A stretch of DNA of 64,000 nt. Origin: Ulota crispa (lineage: Eukaryota > Streptophyta > Bryopsida > Orthotrichales > Orthotrichaceae). This document shows positions 36,201 to 48,506 of the stretch, piece after piece; positions within the stretch are counted from its first letter, which is position 1; each line of letters begins with the position of its first letter. Below the pieces are notes generated by a model that was not told the origin of the DNA, ran no database searches, and saw only the letters and a program-made list of their open reading frames with translations. The DNA is taken from the NCBI GenBank assembly GCA_963920765.1, contig OY987245.1, forward strand, positions 9,812,727-9,876,726, read 5' to 3'. A program made the position numbers and the translations under genes.

Positions 36201-37084
36201 TTGGTTCTCTTTTAAATCCAAATAAATTATCATAATTTCAATCTAAATGCATTGGAAGCCAAACTACACAATGTTGTATGTTTTTATCATAATTATAATT
36301 CGTTAAAAGTCATATCGCAATATTCTTTTCATTATGGTTTTCAAACTTTGGTGCGATGGTTAAATAATTTTGAATTTCCCAATACAATACATTTGGTCAT
36401 CCAGAAACTACACAAAAAATGTTTCAGCTTTTTATGTTTCAAAAATCAAATTAATTGCTAAAGTCTATTCTAGCATCTTAAAAAAAGAATTCAAACTAAA
36501 AGCACTGACAAAATATTTTCCTAGAAACTTATATGCGTAGAGGAAATTCATTGCAAAAATTTCTTGTCTAGTTTTAAATGTTCTTAGAGATGAGCCTGAA
36601 GTAAATTGAATTTTTATACAAATAGAAAAAACACACACTTCAAACTTGTTCGGTTTTTGCAAAGTAGATTTTAAGCTTATATCAAAGCTTTGGAGTCCAT
36701 TTTTTTTTTCTCTCAAACATACATAAAAGAAACGTTTAAAATGAACAGGCCATTGACAGCAAAGAGGATAAAAGATGTGTGCTACTGTAAACATGTTGGG
36801 AAAAAGCATTTTTTTGGAAAATTTGTAAGAATATCAATAGAAACGGCTTTCAAAAAACAAATATGAAAATGCTACAAAACAGTTATGTAAAATTTGAGAA
36901 AAAAATCATCATCAAAAAGTTATGAAACAAGGAAGAAAAGGTTGTCATGCAAAGATTATGCTATATTTAAGAAAATTGTTTTTTTGGGTTGTTTTGTAAA
37001 GGTGGTTTAAGAAGAGTTGTTTTGTAAAAGTGATTTTGTAAAGGTGGTTTTGAAAGGGCTTGTAATTAAAAGTTACAAAAAAGC
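33290..37084. other. AT-rich DNA without recognised genes
   Basis: No gene, RNA or paired terminal repeat was recognised. A short ACATATACATGC tandem lies at about 34975-35030. Open frames are short and of skewed composition. Confidence 0.4.
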
Positions 37085-37088
37085 TTAA

Positions 37089-37986
37089 CCCTTTAAAGAC
37101 CACACATATTTTCACGAAATCCATTAGAAATTAGGGCAGTACATTTGGATGTGCGGTTGAATCAAATATGGACATGATTTCAATAATCCAACCATACAAA
37201 TGGGAACCATACCTTGTTTACTATAAAGTCTCAAAATTTCAACTAGATCTACCGTTGGAAGTGAAATATTATAATTATTGAGTGAGTTGTAGGTGGAAAA
37301 TCTCTAGTTTTTGTGCTTGTGTGGTTTTGGATCTTACTACTTCATACAAGCTTTGTTTGAGAAGAGCCTTATATTTCTAAAAAGCAGAGTTTCTCAACTT
37401 TCCAATGAGATTAGTTTCACACAAAATGGATAAAAATAGCAATCACAAGGTGTAGCTAAGTGGACAAAAAGGGTCAAAATCCCACTTTATTTGCTACCCA
37501 AAAACAATTTTGCAAGAAAATTGATAAATGCTATGGAAAATCCAATGGGTGAAAACAATAAAGAATTGGCCTTAAATGTAGGACAACAAATTTTTAATAT
37601 GATATGATAGCACCATATCAATAGATTTTCAAATATTACAATTATACTACTACCGTATAGAGAAACAATACTAGCATATTTTTTGAGGAATTTGAAAATA
37701 TTTAGGACCACACAATTGAAATTTGACATTCTTTTTGGATGTTTGATGTATTGTGTTGTTGCTTTGATCCATCTTTGACCAAATATGGATACGTATTTTG
37801 AGGCCATGCCGTATAAACATCATTATTTATCAACTCACATTCTTGATTTCATTGTTTTTTATGTGGTTGGATGCAAAATTCTTGTGAGCACAAGCGTTCT
37901 TCAATTTCAAAATATTGAACAATTTTACTCTATTAACCAAAAACCACTCTCCCGAACCAAAATATGGTTCGGTGGTCTCTAAAGGG
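37089..37986 (+). mobile_element. TTAA-1 element, copy 3
   Basis: 898 bp, flanked by TTAA at 37085-37088 and 37987-37990, with ends CCCTTTAAAGACCACAC and TCGGTGGTCTCTAAAGGG. The same orientation as the copy at 8260. A minus-strand frame of 106 codons lies at 37487-37807 but is not under evident protein constraint across copies. Confidence 0.88.
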
Positions 37987-37990
37987 TTAA

Positions 37991-38704
37991 AATGAGAGAG
38001 GTTTATAAGAATGTTCCACTGGTATTGTGGGGAAGGCTGTGGCCATGTTTCAAATTCTGGAAGGCTGCATCTCATGTGGCAGTAGCTTACCAAAGAGAGG
38101 CTGTACTATGGGATGGGAAGTCACTAATGTAGTGACTAGTAAGATGTGGAGAGAAAGTAAAGTGAGGGCGCTGTCATGAGTTTCGTACCTTACCCCACCC
38201 CATGATGTCATGTACAGGGAGTAGCCCCTAACGAATGTGGTGTCATCCCTTCTCTCCAGCTCACATTTATTCATCCTCCGGTCCCACCCAAACCCCTGCT
38301 TCAGTTTTTATTTCAATGGGTCAGCCCTGTCACCGGTTCTTCCCATTTTACATTTTATTGTAGGAGGTCCTCAAAGTGACCCTTTACCAGCTGATTTGTG
38401 CTTTTGGGGAGCTAGATTCCTTAAAATATTTCTACGGCAATTGGAATTGGCATTCACTCGTAAGTTCTTTAAAAAAGTAGAGTTCTTCTGGAATTAGTTA
38501 TATTTATTTTGAACTAAAATGGTGAAGGTTCTAAAAGTGTTCACATCTTGAAGTGTTCACTTTTAGCACATTGTAATTTTCAATACGTACTTTTGTGAAT
38601 CTCATATGTACCTTCGTACAAAGTGGACGTTTTTAGGGCTTGAATTTTTTTTGAGCCTCCTTTCCTATCTTATTTTTGCTTTTTATATGTGCATCTCTCC
38701 TTGC
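37991..38704. other. Intergenic island with higher GC
   Basis: About 38040-38400 has more balanced composition and no similarity to the repeats here. No gene is recognised. Confidence 0.35.
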
Positions 38705-38708
38705 TTAA

Positions 38709-40046
38709 CCCCTAAAGATGGCTAAAGATGGGGAACAAGTAGATTTTGGGCGTGTACCTATGTTTAAATTACTTTTTATGATCTTTTAAAACTATTGTTG
38801 AAGGTGTGGAATTCAAATACCTATTTGGGCATTTTTTTTTTCATTTTGAGATTTGATCAAGAAGTTACATAAGATTTTTCAAAAGTAGGTGAGAAGGAGC
38901 AGTTTGAGCAAGGCCTCTCCTTTGTAACTAGGTGTTGATTCCAAAGAGGGTTAGCTCTTATGGGCACAAGGTGCGGACACTTGAGAAGAGTGGAAGGGGT
39001 CCCTCTTGGGAGACTCCCAACCCTCCATTCCTTTTTCCCTTTGAAAATTTGTTACTTCAAACTATTGAGTGGTTTGTGTATTATTATTTTTTAAATATTT
39101 CTTTTCTAAGTTGTAGTGGCTAAGATTCCTTGGTTATCACTATTTGGACCACTACAAGTCAAATTACTAAATTTCACAACAATTCCTCAATTTTGCTTAG
39201 TGTATTTGCAAATTTTAGAACCTTCTAGCACTCAAAGATTTTTTGAATTGTGTCGTACACCTCCAATTTGTTTGAAAATTCTCCCACTCATACTTGATTT
39301 GATCTTCTACATGGAACAACTAAACCTCAACTTTGTGTAGGGTATTTTTTGCTACAAGAGCAATCAAAGGTTTCCAAAATTTGGGTAGGAAGGAAAAAAA
39401 CTTATTTTTTTAGGGAATTACAAAAAGGGGCATGAAAATGAAAAATATTCTAAATAGGGGGCACAATTTCAAAATAATTACAAATATGGGCACATTTTCA
39501 AAATAATTTCTAAATTTATGTAATTCTTTTGGTTTTGACAGTGGTTGGTTACATCACATTAAGTGGTAGTTAACTTTCAAAAAACTTAAAGGCCTCTTCA
39601 AATCAAGCCTATATAAAGAAATTTTAGTAAAGGGGATGGCAATTTTTGAAAAGACCTCTATGTTTTTTGGAAGTTAGCTAACATCTAATTTGGTATATTT
39701 GAATCAACCAATGTCTAAACCAACAAAATTGCAGAAATTTACAAATTATTTTGAAATTGTGCCCCTATTTGTAATTTTATTGAAACTGTGCCGTATCTTT
39801 AATATGTTTTATTTTCATGCTTCTATTTGTAATTTCCCCTATTTTCTCACTTCAAATGTCAATACCTCATCCTTGTCCATCCAAAATGAGCATATATTTT
39901 TCCCACAAGTAAGTTGTGCAGTTTAGAACAAGCTCCTATAGTTGGATTTTGAAAAAACAAAGCAGATTCCTATCTTTCTACTCATTCCCCTAAAAGTGGC
40001 ATTTTTCAATCACATTTACATAAAAAAGGCCTTGGCCCTTTAGGGC
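38709..40046 (+). mobile_element. TTAA-3 element, copy 1, with nested MITE
   Basis: TTAA lies at 38705-38708 and 40047-40050. The ends are CCCCTAAAGATGGC and TTGGCCCTTTAGGGC. Its left 500 bases align by eye with 44258 and 58704 (shared GTACCTATG, ATCTTTT, AAGATTCCTTGGTT words). Length is inflated by the insertion at 39413-39839. A new CCCCTAAG start follows the shared right TTAA. Confidence 0.8.
39413..39839. mobile_element. Mutator-like MITE nested in a TTAA-3 element
   Basis: Ends GGGAATTACAAAAAGGGGC and TTCTATTTGTAATTTCCCC. The flanks TATTTTTTTA and TATTTTCTCA agree at 8 of 10 positions, consistent with an aged duplication. The inner sequence alternates short spaced copies of GGGCAC. Confidence 0.65.
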
Positions 40047-40050
40047 TTAA

Positions 40051-40885
40051 CCCCTAAGTGCGAGGCCAATGACCACTTAGTTACATGTCAAAATCTTTTT
40101 TCACTTTGTTTGCTTCAATTTATCAACTACACATGAATGTATTTGGTATTTTTGTTTTTGAAGAAAGCGATCACCTTGTTTTTATGAGTCACTATTATTT
40201 ATTTATTTTTGTGATAATTTGAAATTATCATGAATTTCGAAAGTGAAAAACCTCATATAAAAAACAAAATAAGCTTTTGTTTAGAAAATTGATGGTAGGT
40301 TTGTGTTATGGTGTAGAACATTATGGGATAAACCAAGTTTTGTACTATTTTATAATTGGTTTTTTTGAAAAAAATGGTTGTAAATTCAAACTTCGATTAG
40401 AATTAAAATGTTCAGTTTTCGAAAAATTCAGTTTTTTAAAACTGGAATTGAAACTAGATTTCATGATATTCATTTAAACATATGGTTTCATATTCAAAAA
40501 ACATTATTTCTATGGTTTAAGTTCAGATCAAGAGCAAAGAGCTACAAGTTGCAAACACATTAAAAAAAAGTTAGTTTTTGGTGACCGATTTCTAAAAAAT
40601 AAATCGTGTGTAGGAATAAACGTAATTCCATTTATAAGGTAGTACTTACATTTATGAGATAGTTTTCAACACCGTTCAAACAACTATAGTTAAGCAAATC
40701 CCCAAACAAGGTAGGGATGAAAATTATTGTGTTATCATGAGTGAGCACTTTTCCAAAAACATTCAAACACCACAAATGGCGATGCTGGTATGTAGAGGTT
40801 AACAACCACACCCCTCTCTTGCATGACGCCAAAATGAAAGAAAAAGAAACTTGCAAAAAGGAAGATCTTGTTTCAAAAAATCTTC
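40051..40885. other. Probable truncated TTAA element and AT-rich DNA
   Basis: It begins CCCCTAAGTGCGAGGCC directly after the TTAA closing the previous element, but no matching right end was found. Otherwise AT-rich and without recognised genes. Confidence 0.4.
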
Positions 40886-40889
40886 ACAA

Positions 40890-41792
40890 CCCCTAAAGCA
40901 TCAAGCAGCTTTTTCACCAAAAATTCTCCAAAACTGTCATTTTTAGAGCATCAGTCAAATTTGGTTTTTTTTTTTTTTATGCATATGCAACTATAGGATT
41001 TTGTAGTAGAATAGTTTTAGAAGATAAAAGAAAAAAATCGGAATTTTTCACTAGGTGGATTGCAATATAGAACAATTTGAATATTTAAAAAGGTTTTTTT
41101 GGGTCTTGTGAAAAAATGGTGGATTTCCTAAGGGAAAAAGGCTATATGGGTGGTGTTTCTCTAAATTCCTTATTCCACCTATCAAGTAGGGTACAAGTAA
41201 AAAAGAATTCAATCATTTGGGATTATACAACACATGGAGAAAATTAGTAAATTAATAAAAGTAAAGAATGATTCAAAACATTAAATTGTTAAGAATTTAA
41301 TTATGAAAATGAAAAATGCCAATTCCAATTGTTGTTATGTTGTAATAAACACTTTCCATCGTTTGGTTTAGTTCCTTTTCCAAATATTGAAAATAGAGTA
41401 AAATAAAGGACTTCAAAGTTTATTTTAGAGTAGAGAATCCATAGTTGCCCGCTAACAAAAACTCATCATATCTTTCATCTCATTGATCAAAATGGAATGA
41501 TTAAAAGCTTTCCACATTCACATAAACCTCCTAAACCAATTTCAATTTTTTGTTTTTGAAAAAAAAAAAACTTATAAAATCTGCTTGGATTGCCCGTTGA
41601 GTGAAAAAATAGCATATTAGGCCATATTTTCTTATTCATACTTCCAAATGTCATGAAATTTAGTGCATATGAAAGATAAACCTTGCTCCCACATTTTGTT
41701 AAAATTTCAGCCTAAAACACAAAACTCTCCAATCATAGGTACCTGCCCAAAATTTCTATGTTGCTAAAAAACATGACTTGGTCCTTTACGGG
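40890..41792 (-). mobile_element. TTAA-3 element, copy 2
   Basis: Reverse orientation, 903 bp. The left end CCCCTAAAGCATC follows ACAA (decayed TTAA). The right end GGTCCTTTACGGG is followed by TTAA at 41793-41796. The reverse complement aligns with 44258-45508, sharing GATGAGATGAAAG and TTTGCGGGCAGT-type words. Confidence 0.75.
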
Positions 41793-41796
41793 TTAA

Positions 41797-42371
41797 GACA
41801 TAATTTAGGTTGCCTTAAAAGCTCCAAATCTACATGCTACCCTACTCCACTTCTCTATAGAGTACATTCACACCAAATGAAAAAAATATGAAATTCACAA
41901 GGTTAAGATTTCAAAGGCTCATTGAGTGTTTACACCAAAAGATCTAACTTTAACCTTAATTCAATGTGGCATATGACATAACCAATAAGTTGTATCTCAG
42001 AATTGTGAGGGTTGTAATTTGTTCCCATGCGATTATGCTTTTCAAATAAAGTGTTTGGAAAGGAATAGTGAGGGTTTTATAAACTAGTGTTCGGGAAGAA
42101 GTTTAAACTCTACCGACTAATTCCAATATTTGGTGGATTTGACCAGATTTATAAACATTGGCCAATTTTAGTCGTAATGTCCCAATATTTTTTGGTCGTT
42201 TTCCTCCCGTATGATTTTAAAATCGGCTGATTTATTTTGCCTTAAAACATTCATCGGCCAAAATCCATTCACGCCAAAAAATAGTTTGTTTATAGTTGGC
42301 AGTTATGTATCCTTGGCGAGAATTGAACTTGGCCACGATGAAAGGTTCTCTAAAATAGATATCAAATTATA

Positions 42372-42410
<39 letters not shown>

Positions 42411-42544
42411 CAAAATTTTGCATTTTTTCCACAAAACAACTGTATCAACAAAAAAATATTGATGTAATCACTTGACAACCCTTTTATAGTTACACACATA
42501 GCGCTTTCTAAATTTGCAATAGTCATGCAATTGCACTACTTTTG
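41797..42544. other. AT-rich DNA with an (AT)n microsatellite
   Basis: An (AT)n run of about 45 bases lies at 42375-42419. The rest shows no gene or paired repeat. Confidence 0.5.
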
Positions 42545-42548
42545 TTAA

Positions 42549-43535
42549 CCCCTAAGCATCTTGCTAAGAAAATTCATCATAACTCCAACATGAAACCTTC
42601 AACACATGCCTCTAGTTTTTGGAAAGTTGAACAAGTAATCACATAATCCAAACCAGTCATTCTATACCCAACTATAAATCAAATGTTTCATACCAATTTG
42701 ATTTCAAATCCAAGTAAATATGCAAAATTTCCACCGTTGAGAATCTTACGTTTTCCAATTTGGGCAACAATTGAAAATATGGATTTTGAATTTTCTTGTA
42801 CTATTTTCTCGAAAAAAAAACTTACCTAATGGCTGATCCTATGAGATTGTATCTTGCTATACTTGATGGAAAAAAAAAACTCCACAAATGGAAAAAAACT
42901 CCAAAAGATATGGTCACTCAAAGTAGCTAGATTCCACTAGCTCCTTACTTTAGAGCTATAAAAGCCTTGCCCAAATCAAAAAAAAAAAGTGACACTTCAC
43001 CAAACTTCTTCTTATACAATACGAGACATGAGAGCACCCATCCCATCTACTCTCTAAGCAGCTCCCTTTGTTTGCCCAAAGACATTCCACTAGTAGAAAA
43101 CTGCGTTGAACCCCACTAAATTGTGTCCAGTTGTTTTTGTTGAGTTCCTTGTTTCTAATGCAAAATTCAGCAAAACAACGTAAAATTCTGCAAAATTTTA
43201 ACACAAAAACTCATTCCAATTCAAAAATTTGCGTTGGAAACAAGGGCCTCAACAAAAACAACTGGACATAATTTAGTGGGTTTCAACGCAGTTTTCTACT
43301 AGTGTTCTTCTCCTAATTGTTGAAAAAATAGAGTATTTTCCATATTCCATGTAGAATCTAGAGCAAAGGAGATGCATCAAGGAACAACAAGCCAATCATA
43401 AATTTTTATTGAACTAGCAACTCCATTTGGACTTGAGTGGCAAACCAAAATTTGAGCTAAAAATGCCTCTTTTGTATACTTTCACACCTCCAAGCACCCC
43501 CTTTGGCCATATTGGGCTCTTTGGTCCTTTAGGGG
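42549..43535. mobile_element. TTAA-3-like element, diverged copy with nested CACTA MITE
   Basis: Flanked by TTAA at 42545-42548 and 43536-43539, with ends CCCCTAAGCATCTTGC and TTGGTCCTTTAGGGG. The interior is diverged from the other copies, so the subfamily assignment is tentative. The 217-bp CACTA-like insertion at 43088 lies inside. Confidence 0.65.
43088..43304. mobile_element. CACTA-like MITE, 217 bp, nested
   Basis: Ends CACTAGTAGAAAACTGCGTT and the exact complement, arms pairing for about 90 bases. A 3-bp duplication TTC lies at 43085-43087 and 43305-43307. CACTAGTAGAAAA is a terminus well known from plant CACTA elements. Confidence 0.88.
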
Positions 43536-43868
43536 TTAAATAATATTTTGCACTAAGAAAGCCCTTTCACATACAAGCTATACTCACATCCTAACGTCTA
43601 CCTATTTCAAAAAGAATAGGTGAATTAGGATAATTTGAATTCCAAGTCTTAATGTTAACCAATTGTTTATTATCAAAGCAACATGTATTTTGTACTCAAG
43701 GGATTGGGCAAGCAAAAATGTGCCCCTTCATAGTATTAACAATGCAATTTTTTTTTTAATTGTTTTCTTTTGCTAGTTGATATCCAATCTTTATACATCT
43801 CTCTCCCATTTTACATCATACAAATTTGGATTAAACTATTTTTTTGCCATGCCAACCAATTGACAATA

Positions 43869-44006
43869 AGGTAGGTATATCCATTACCAATCATGTACCA
43901 AATTTAGTCACTCTATACCGAAGGTGGTTGCTTTAGCTCTAAAATGACCACCTTGGGTACATAGTAACAAAATTGGATACATAATCAAGAATGGGTATAC
44001 CCACCT
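43869..44006. mobile_element. TA-flanked MITE (AGGTAGGTATA end), short copy
   Basis: 138 bp with ends AGGTAGGTATATCC and GGGTATACCCACCT, TA at 43867-43868 and 44007-44008. A short relative of the 1.16-kb foldback at 31254. Confidence 0.75.
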
Positions 44007-44257
44007 TATACTAACTGCTTGTTCTCCCCAATTATTGATATGAACCCCATGAGGAAGGTGAGATCTTACTTGTTCCAAGCTGACCTCTTGAAGATTTTCT
44101 TTTCCCCTTCTATGTGAATGGGCTCCCAACTATGGGAATAATATGTTTTGTTACATGGGTCATATTTTAAACTCTCCTAAAATTGCAAGGTTATGTTTTA
44201 TAAATTCTCATTTCCTCTTGGTGTGAATGTATCCTTTGAAGTAACTTGGGATATTAA

Positions 44258-45508
44258 CCCCTAAAGAACCATTGTCCTTTTGGGGGACAGTTTGGACTTT
44301 GAGAATGTACCTATAGCTAAACTACTTTGTGTGATTTTTTGAAACTTTTATTGAAGGTGGGAAATTCAAAGATCTATGTGGGCATCTCATTTTTTCTTCA
44401 TTCCAACATTTGATGAAAAAGTTACACATGAATTTATGAAAATTTGGGAAGGATTGCCCGTCCGGGCAGCACAAAAACTTCTTTGAAAATTGCGTTTTCT
44501 TAAAATGAAGATTTGAAATTGGTTCTTTAGATTTTTTTATACATGAGAAGCCTTGAACCATTCAATTTCAATCAATGAGATGAAAGGTATGATGAGTTTT
44601 GTTTGCGGGCAGTTATGGATCCTCTACTCTATAATAAACTTTGAAGTCCTTTATTTTACTCAATTTTCAATATTTTGGAAAACGAATTAAACCAAAGGAC
44701 ATAGATTGTTTTTTGCAACATTATAACTATTTGGATTTGCTTTTTTCATTTCAATAATTAAATTCTTAACAATTTAGTGTTTTGACTCATTCTCTACTTC
44801 TTTTTACATACTATTTTTTCCATGTGTTGTATAGTTCCAATTGATTTGAAATTCTCCCACACATACCTAAGTAGATCTCCTACATGGAAAAAATAAAGTG
44901 CAACTTTGGGTAGAGCAATTTTTTGTTGTAAGAATGGTCAAAGGCTTCTGAGATTTTTGGGCAGTATGGAAAAAAACTTCTAGAATGAGCTGGTTTTTCT
45001 CCCACTAATACCTCGTCTAGTTTAGGGCAAGATCCTACAGTTGGATTGCCCAAAAACAAAACATAAAATCCCTTTTTACTAAACCTCTGAAAAATGGTAG
45101 TTTTTAGTGATTTTCACAAAAAAAGGGCTTGATCCCAAGGTTTGGGAACACTACAAGGAAACCATGGTCAAATCTACAAAAAGTTAACAAAGATTGTGAC
45201 CTAATCTACATTTTACTGTAGATTAAGTCACAATCTTTGTCAACTTTTTGTAGATTTGACCATGGTTTCCTTGTAGTGGAAGAACCGACCCCTTGTTCAA
45301 TGCTAGCCGATTGAAATGAGAAAAAACTGTTTGCAATTTACAAACTTTGGCTAAAAATCGATCAAAAATTTTAGAAAAATTTACTTTTAGTATGAAATAG
45401 AGAAAATAACCAAAAGAGCTCCTTGATAAACTGGTTCAATATAGGAATTGAAGGAAATCTATCAAAAAATCTCAAATATTTCCTGGACCTTGCTTGATCC
45501 TTTAGAGG
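44258..45508 (+). mobile_element. TTAA-3 element, copy 4
   Basis: TTAA at 44254-44257 and 45509-45512. Ends CCCCTAAAGAACCATTG and GATCCTTTAGAGG. It aligns with 58704-59655 over its left half. It carries a nested CACTA-like hairpin at 45149-45278. Confidence 0.82.
45149..45278. mobile_element. CACTA-like hairpin MITE, 130 bp, nested
   Basis: Ends CACTACAAGGAAACCATGG and the complement, a near-perfect hairpin with a very short loop. A 3-bp duplication GAA lies at 45146-45148 and 45279-45281. A lone end of the same type occurs near 63670-63693. Confidence 0.88.
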
Positions 45509-45547
45509 TTAACTTAATCCTTCTAATTCTGGTCTTATGGACTTTAA

Positions 45548-46468
45548 CCCCTAAAGGGCCATGGCTTTTATTTTGTCAAAAGATACTTAGAACTGCCACT
45601 TCTATGGCAAAGAGTAAAAACGTTTGAAAGTTGGTCTTTTTGCATAATTGACCGTAGGATCTTCTACTAGACTTGTATAGAATGTGTCATTCAAAACTTA
45701 AAAACTTAACTAGCATAGAATTCAAGATATTTGCGTTTAAAGTAAAAAAAACAAGTTTTTTTGCACCTTGCACGACTACATTATTTGACTTTAAACTTTT
45801 TTAACTTAAATCTTTTGCACCATGGAGTTTTGAGGTTTATTTTTTTATGCTGGGGAATTGAGTTGAGAATCGTTGGAACAAAACCAAAACAAAAAATAAT
45901 TAATTTTCATTCTTTAAAAAAGCATTAGGTAGAGGAAGGTATGAGATTGAACAAAAACTTAAATTGCTAATAACTTTGCAATGGAATTGAAAATCAATAA
46001 TCCCAATGGTGAGGATGTTCTAAAAAGAAAACTTCACCCTCTCCAATAGTTTTTTTTGAAAAATGTTAAGCTTCCATTCCAAAATGAATTGTATAAGTTA
46101 TTTTTTCAAGAGGATGCTTGAATTGCCCAAAAAACAAGATTGTTCATAACTTTCTCATAACTAGTCCAAATGGAATGAATCAATGCTTTAGATGTAAACA
46201 AAGATATAATCTACAAGGGAAAATTAAAAAAATTAAAAAATCAAGTTTTTGTAAATAATTTTTTGCTGCCCGGACCCCCCAAATTTTTGGTTATTTGGGC
46301 ATAACTTTTGCTCCTTGGCATTGATTGGAATAAAATTTATATTCCCCAAAAGCTAATGTGTTTTCCTATCTTCAAAAAAAAATTCAAAAAATTAGGACAA
46401 AATTTGAAGCCGTAGATACCTGTCCAAAATCTCATTTGTCCCCTGAACGGACAATGGTCCTTTAGGGG
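45548..46468 (-). mobile_element. TTAA-3 element, copy 5
   Basis: 921 bp, TTAA at 45544-45547 and 46469-46472. The right end ACAATGGTCCTTTAGGGG is the complement of the left end of 44258, so this copy is reversed. Only 35 bases separate it from the previous copy, making an inverted pair. Confidence 0.82.
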
Positions 46469-46472
46469 TTAA

Positions 46473-48273
46473 GTATCAGCAATATTCTCTTGTTTCATTT
46501 AAGTGTAGTCGAATGTGCCTTGCATTTATCATTAGTGTAAAGTATGATATATCACTGCTTAATTACTCGTACCATGTGTGGCAAAAGTCCCTACTCACTA
46601 CCTACCAGTAGTTTTGGTATTGATTTAGTAATTTTAGAGATTTCTGTTTTTTTGCTTATTGTTATGAACGCATGTACACTAATGGTTAGAATCTTGTGGA
46701 GTTGCTTTAGTTTTATTGGGCTTAATGCAATTAGAGGTTTTTGGGTTTATTGGCTACATATCATCAATAAAAATATATAGAATAACATTGAAACTTGTAG
46801 AAAACTATGAAGAATCTTGAGGTTCCTACTTCAATTAATTTTGGGTAGTGTACACAGAACAACACAACAATCGGAAATAATTTTCCATCGACCTTCTACA
46901 AGTGAAAAGTATTTTTTATTCAGTGAAGTACGTTCCACCTTTCTAAATTGATTGAAATGATTACAAATACGGTTTGTTAATAAAATCAAGCAATGGCAAT
47001 ACAAAAATAAATACAAATAAGTAGAGGTTAATTTTTTGGTAATGGGTTGAATAAGTGTCTAAATGCGTATGGAGAACAACAGAAAAAATAATTTGCCAAG
47101 ACTACTGAAGGTTGAGAGCAAATTTGGCAAAGAATAATTCCCCAAATTTAGCCTAATTATTCTATATATTATTTTCCAAAAATGCCTAATGTTAAACAAA
47201 ACTAAAAATTGAAGTGTTAAATATTATAAAAGTCATTAAGCTCAACTAATTTTTGGAAGGTTAAGGCTGATTCCAAGACTCTACAAACCTCATACCAAGG
47301 GTAAATTTTGGAAAGTCAAAAATACTTTGCAAAATGCTTGATTTTCACTAAAAAGAGTGATTGACTATCAAACAATAACAACTTTAATATTTTAAAAATG
47401 CCCAATCTTTATCTAATTGTAGAATTGGATGCCGAATCATCAAATGCATGGGGTCACCTTCAACTCCAACCAAAAGTAGGGATGAAGCCAGCAAGGTACA
47501 AACCATTTTGAAAGAATGCGACACAATCACAACCATTGGTCAGAAAACCCAAAAAAGAAAAAAAAAAACCCCTCCGCGAAACCCTGCGCTCGGGTATGGG
47601 TAAGGCTACCTTACATATTTTAGGATCTCCCCTACTCATTGATAAGAAAATTGAAAGGTAAAATGCAACATGAGAACTCAATGAATGAATGGACGCAAGG
47701 GATATGGCAGACAAGTGGAGTGATACCGATTATTTTTTCATGTACAAATTGGTTGTAACCGACAAGGGAGCTCGTCGTCGTCGTCGTCTCCGCTGTACTT
47801 ACTTGGGGGCATGGCATTGCGGATCTGAGTGTGAGAACACTCAGGCTTGCACAAACAAACTGCAACAACGAGACCACTGGGGGCTTGGCTGGGTACCCGG
47901 CGGATGTACAATTGTACAGTTGTACAACAACAAACTTAAGCCAGGATCCAAGTACAACTGCTGAAACAGGGCTTGTAAAACTCTGGACTCTGGAGTCTGG
48001 ACACTGCAAATCTGCAAGATGCACATGATGGCCACCCTGTCTGTCATGGTGAGGAACCAGATCCCAGTACTTATTGCTGGTCACCTGCTCAGTGTTGGAA
48101 TCATATTCCATCTCCACCCTCTCCCTTGGCCAAAAAAACAAACAGAAACAAACGAAAATAAATAAAAATAAACAAAAAACTCAATAAGCAAACCCAATAA
48201 ACAACAAGTAATTCCAAAAAGTAACAAATGAAAGAAAACCATAGCAAAAGAAGTCACAAGGAAGATAGTAAGT
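46473..48273. other. Intergenic DNA with a GC-richer island
   Basis: 46473-47560 is AT-rich and shows no gene. 47570-48140 is an island of balanced composition with a (GTC)n run near 47775-47790 and GTACAATTGTACAGTTGTAC near 47909. A 169-codon minus-strand frame (47632-48141) overlaps open frames on the plus strand, matches no family I know, and is probably a composition effect. Confidence 0.4.
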
Positions 48274-48277
48274 TTAA

Positions 48278-48502
48278 CTCTTAAATGATCATAGGACATA
48301 GTATATACATTGCCATATAATTGGTATTTGTTATCAATAAGAAGTTTTAATTTGGGATCTCAAGTAGCTCATTCAAACAGCTTCGATCTATTCTCCAACT
48401 TCTTTGTTGATCTCAGATATAGTAAAGGGGCAAATCTATTCCATTTACAAGGAAAATCCTTGTATTGTACTAGTTGCAGTGGCACGGTCAAACGTTTAGG
48501 GG
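48278..48502 (-). mobile_element. TTAA-5 element, copy 3
   Basis: 225 bp in reverse orientation, TTAA at 48274-48277 and TTAG at 48503-48506. The right end CACGGTCAAACGTTTAGGGG complements the left end of the copy at 63072. It abuts the TTAA-4 element that follows through one shared target site. Confidence 0.78.
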
Positions 48503-48506
48503 TTAG

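Noticed and set aside
37487-37807. Frame beginning MASKYVSIFGQRWIKATTQ, seen in similar form in all four TTAA-1 copies
   Set aside because: The copies differ by many amino-acid changes and one frameshift, two frames are open in the same region, and there is no match to a known domain. The openness follows from repeat similarity rather than protein constraint.
42310-42340. tRNA-like GAGAATTGAACTTGG segment
   Set aside because: No acceptor stem, anticodon arm or complementary arms could be assembled around it; no tRNA gene was found in the window.
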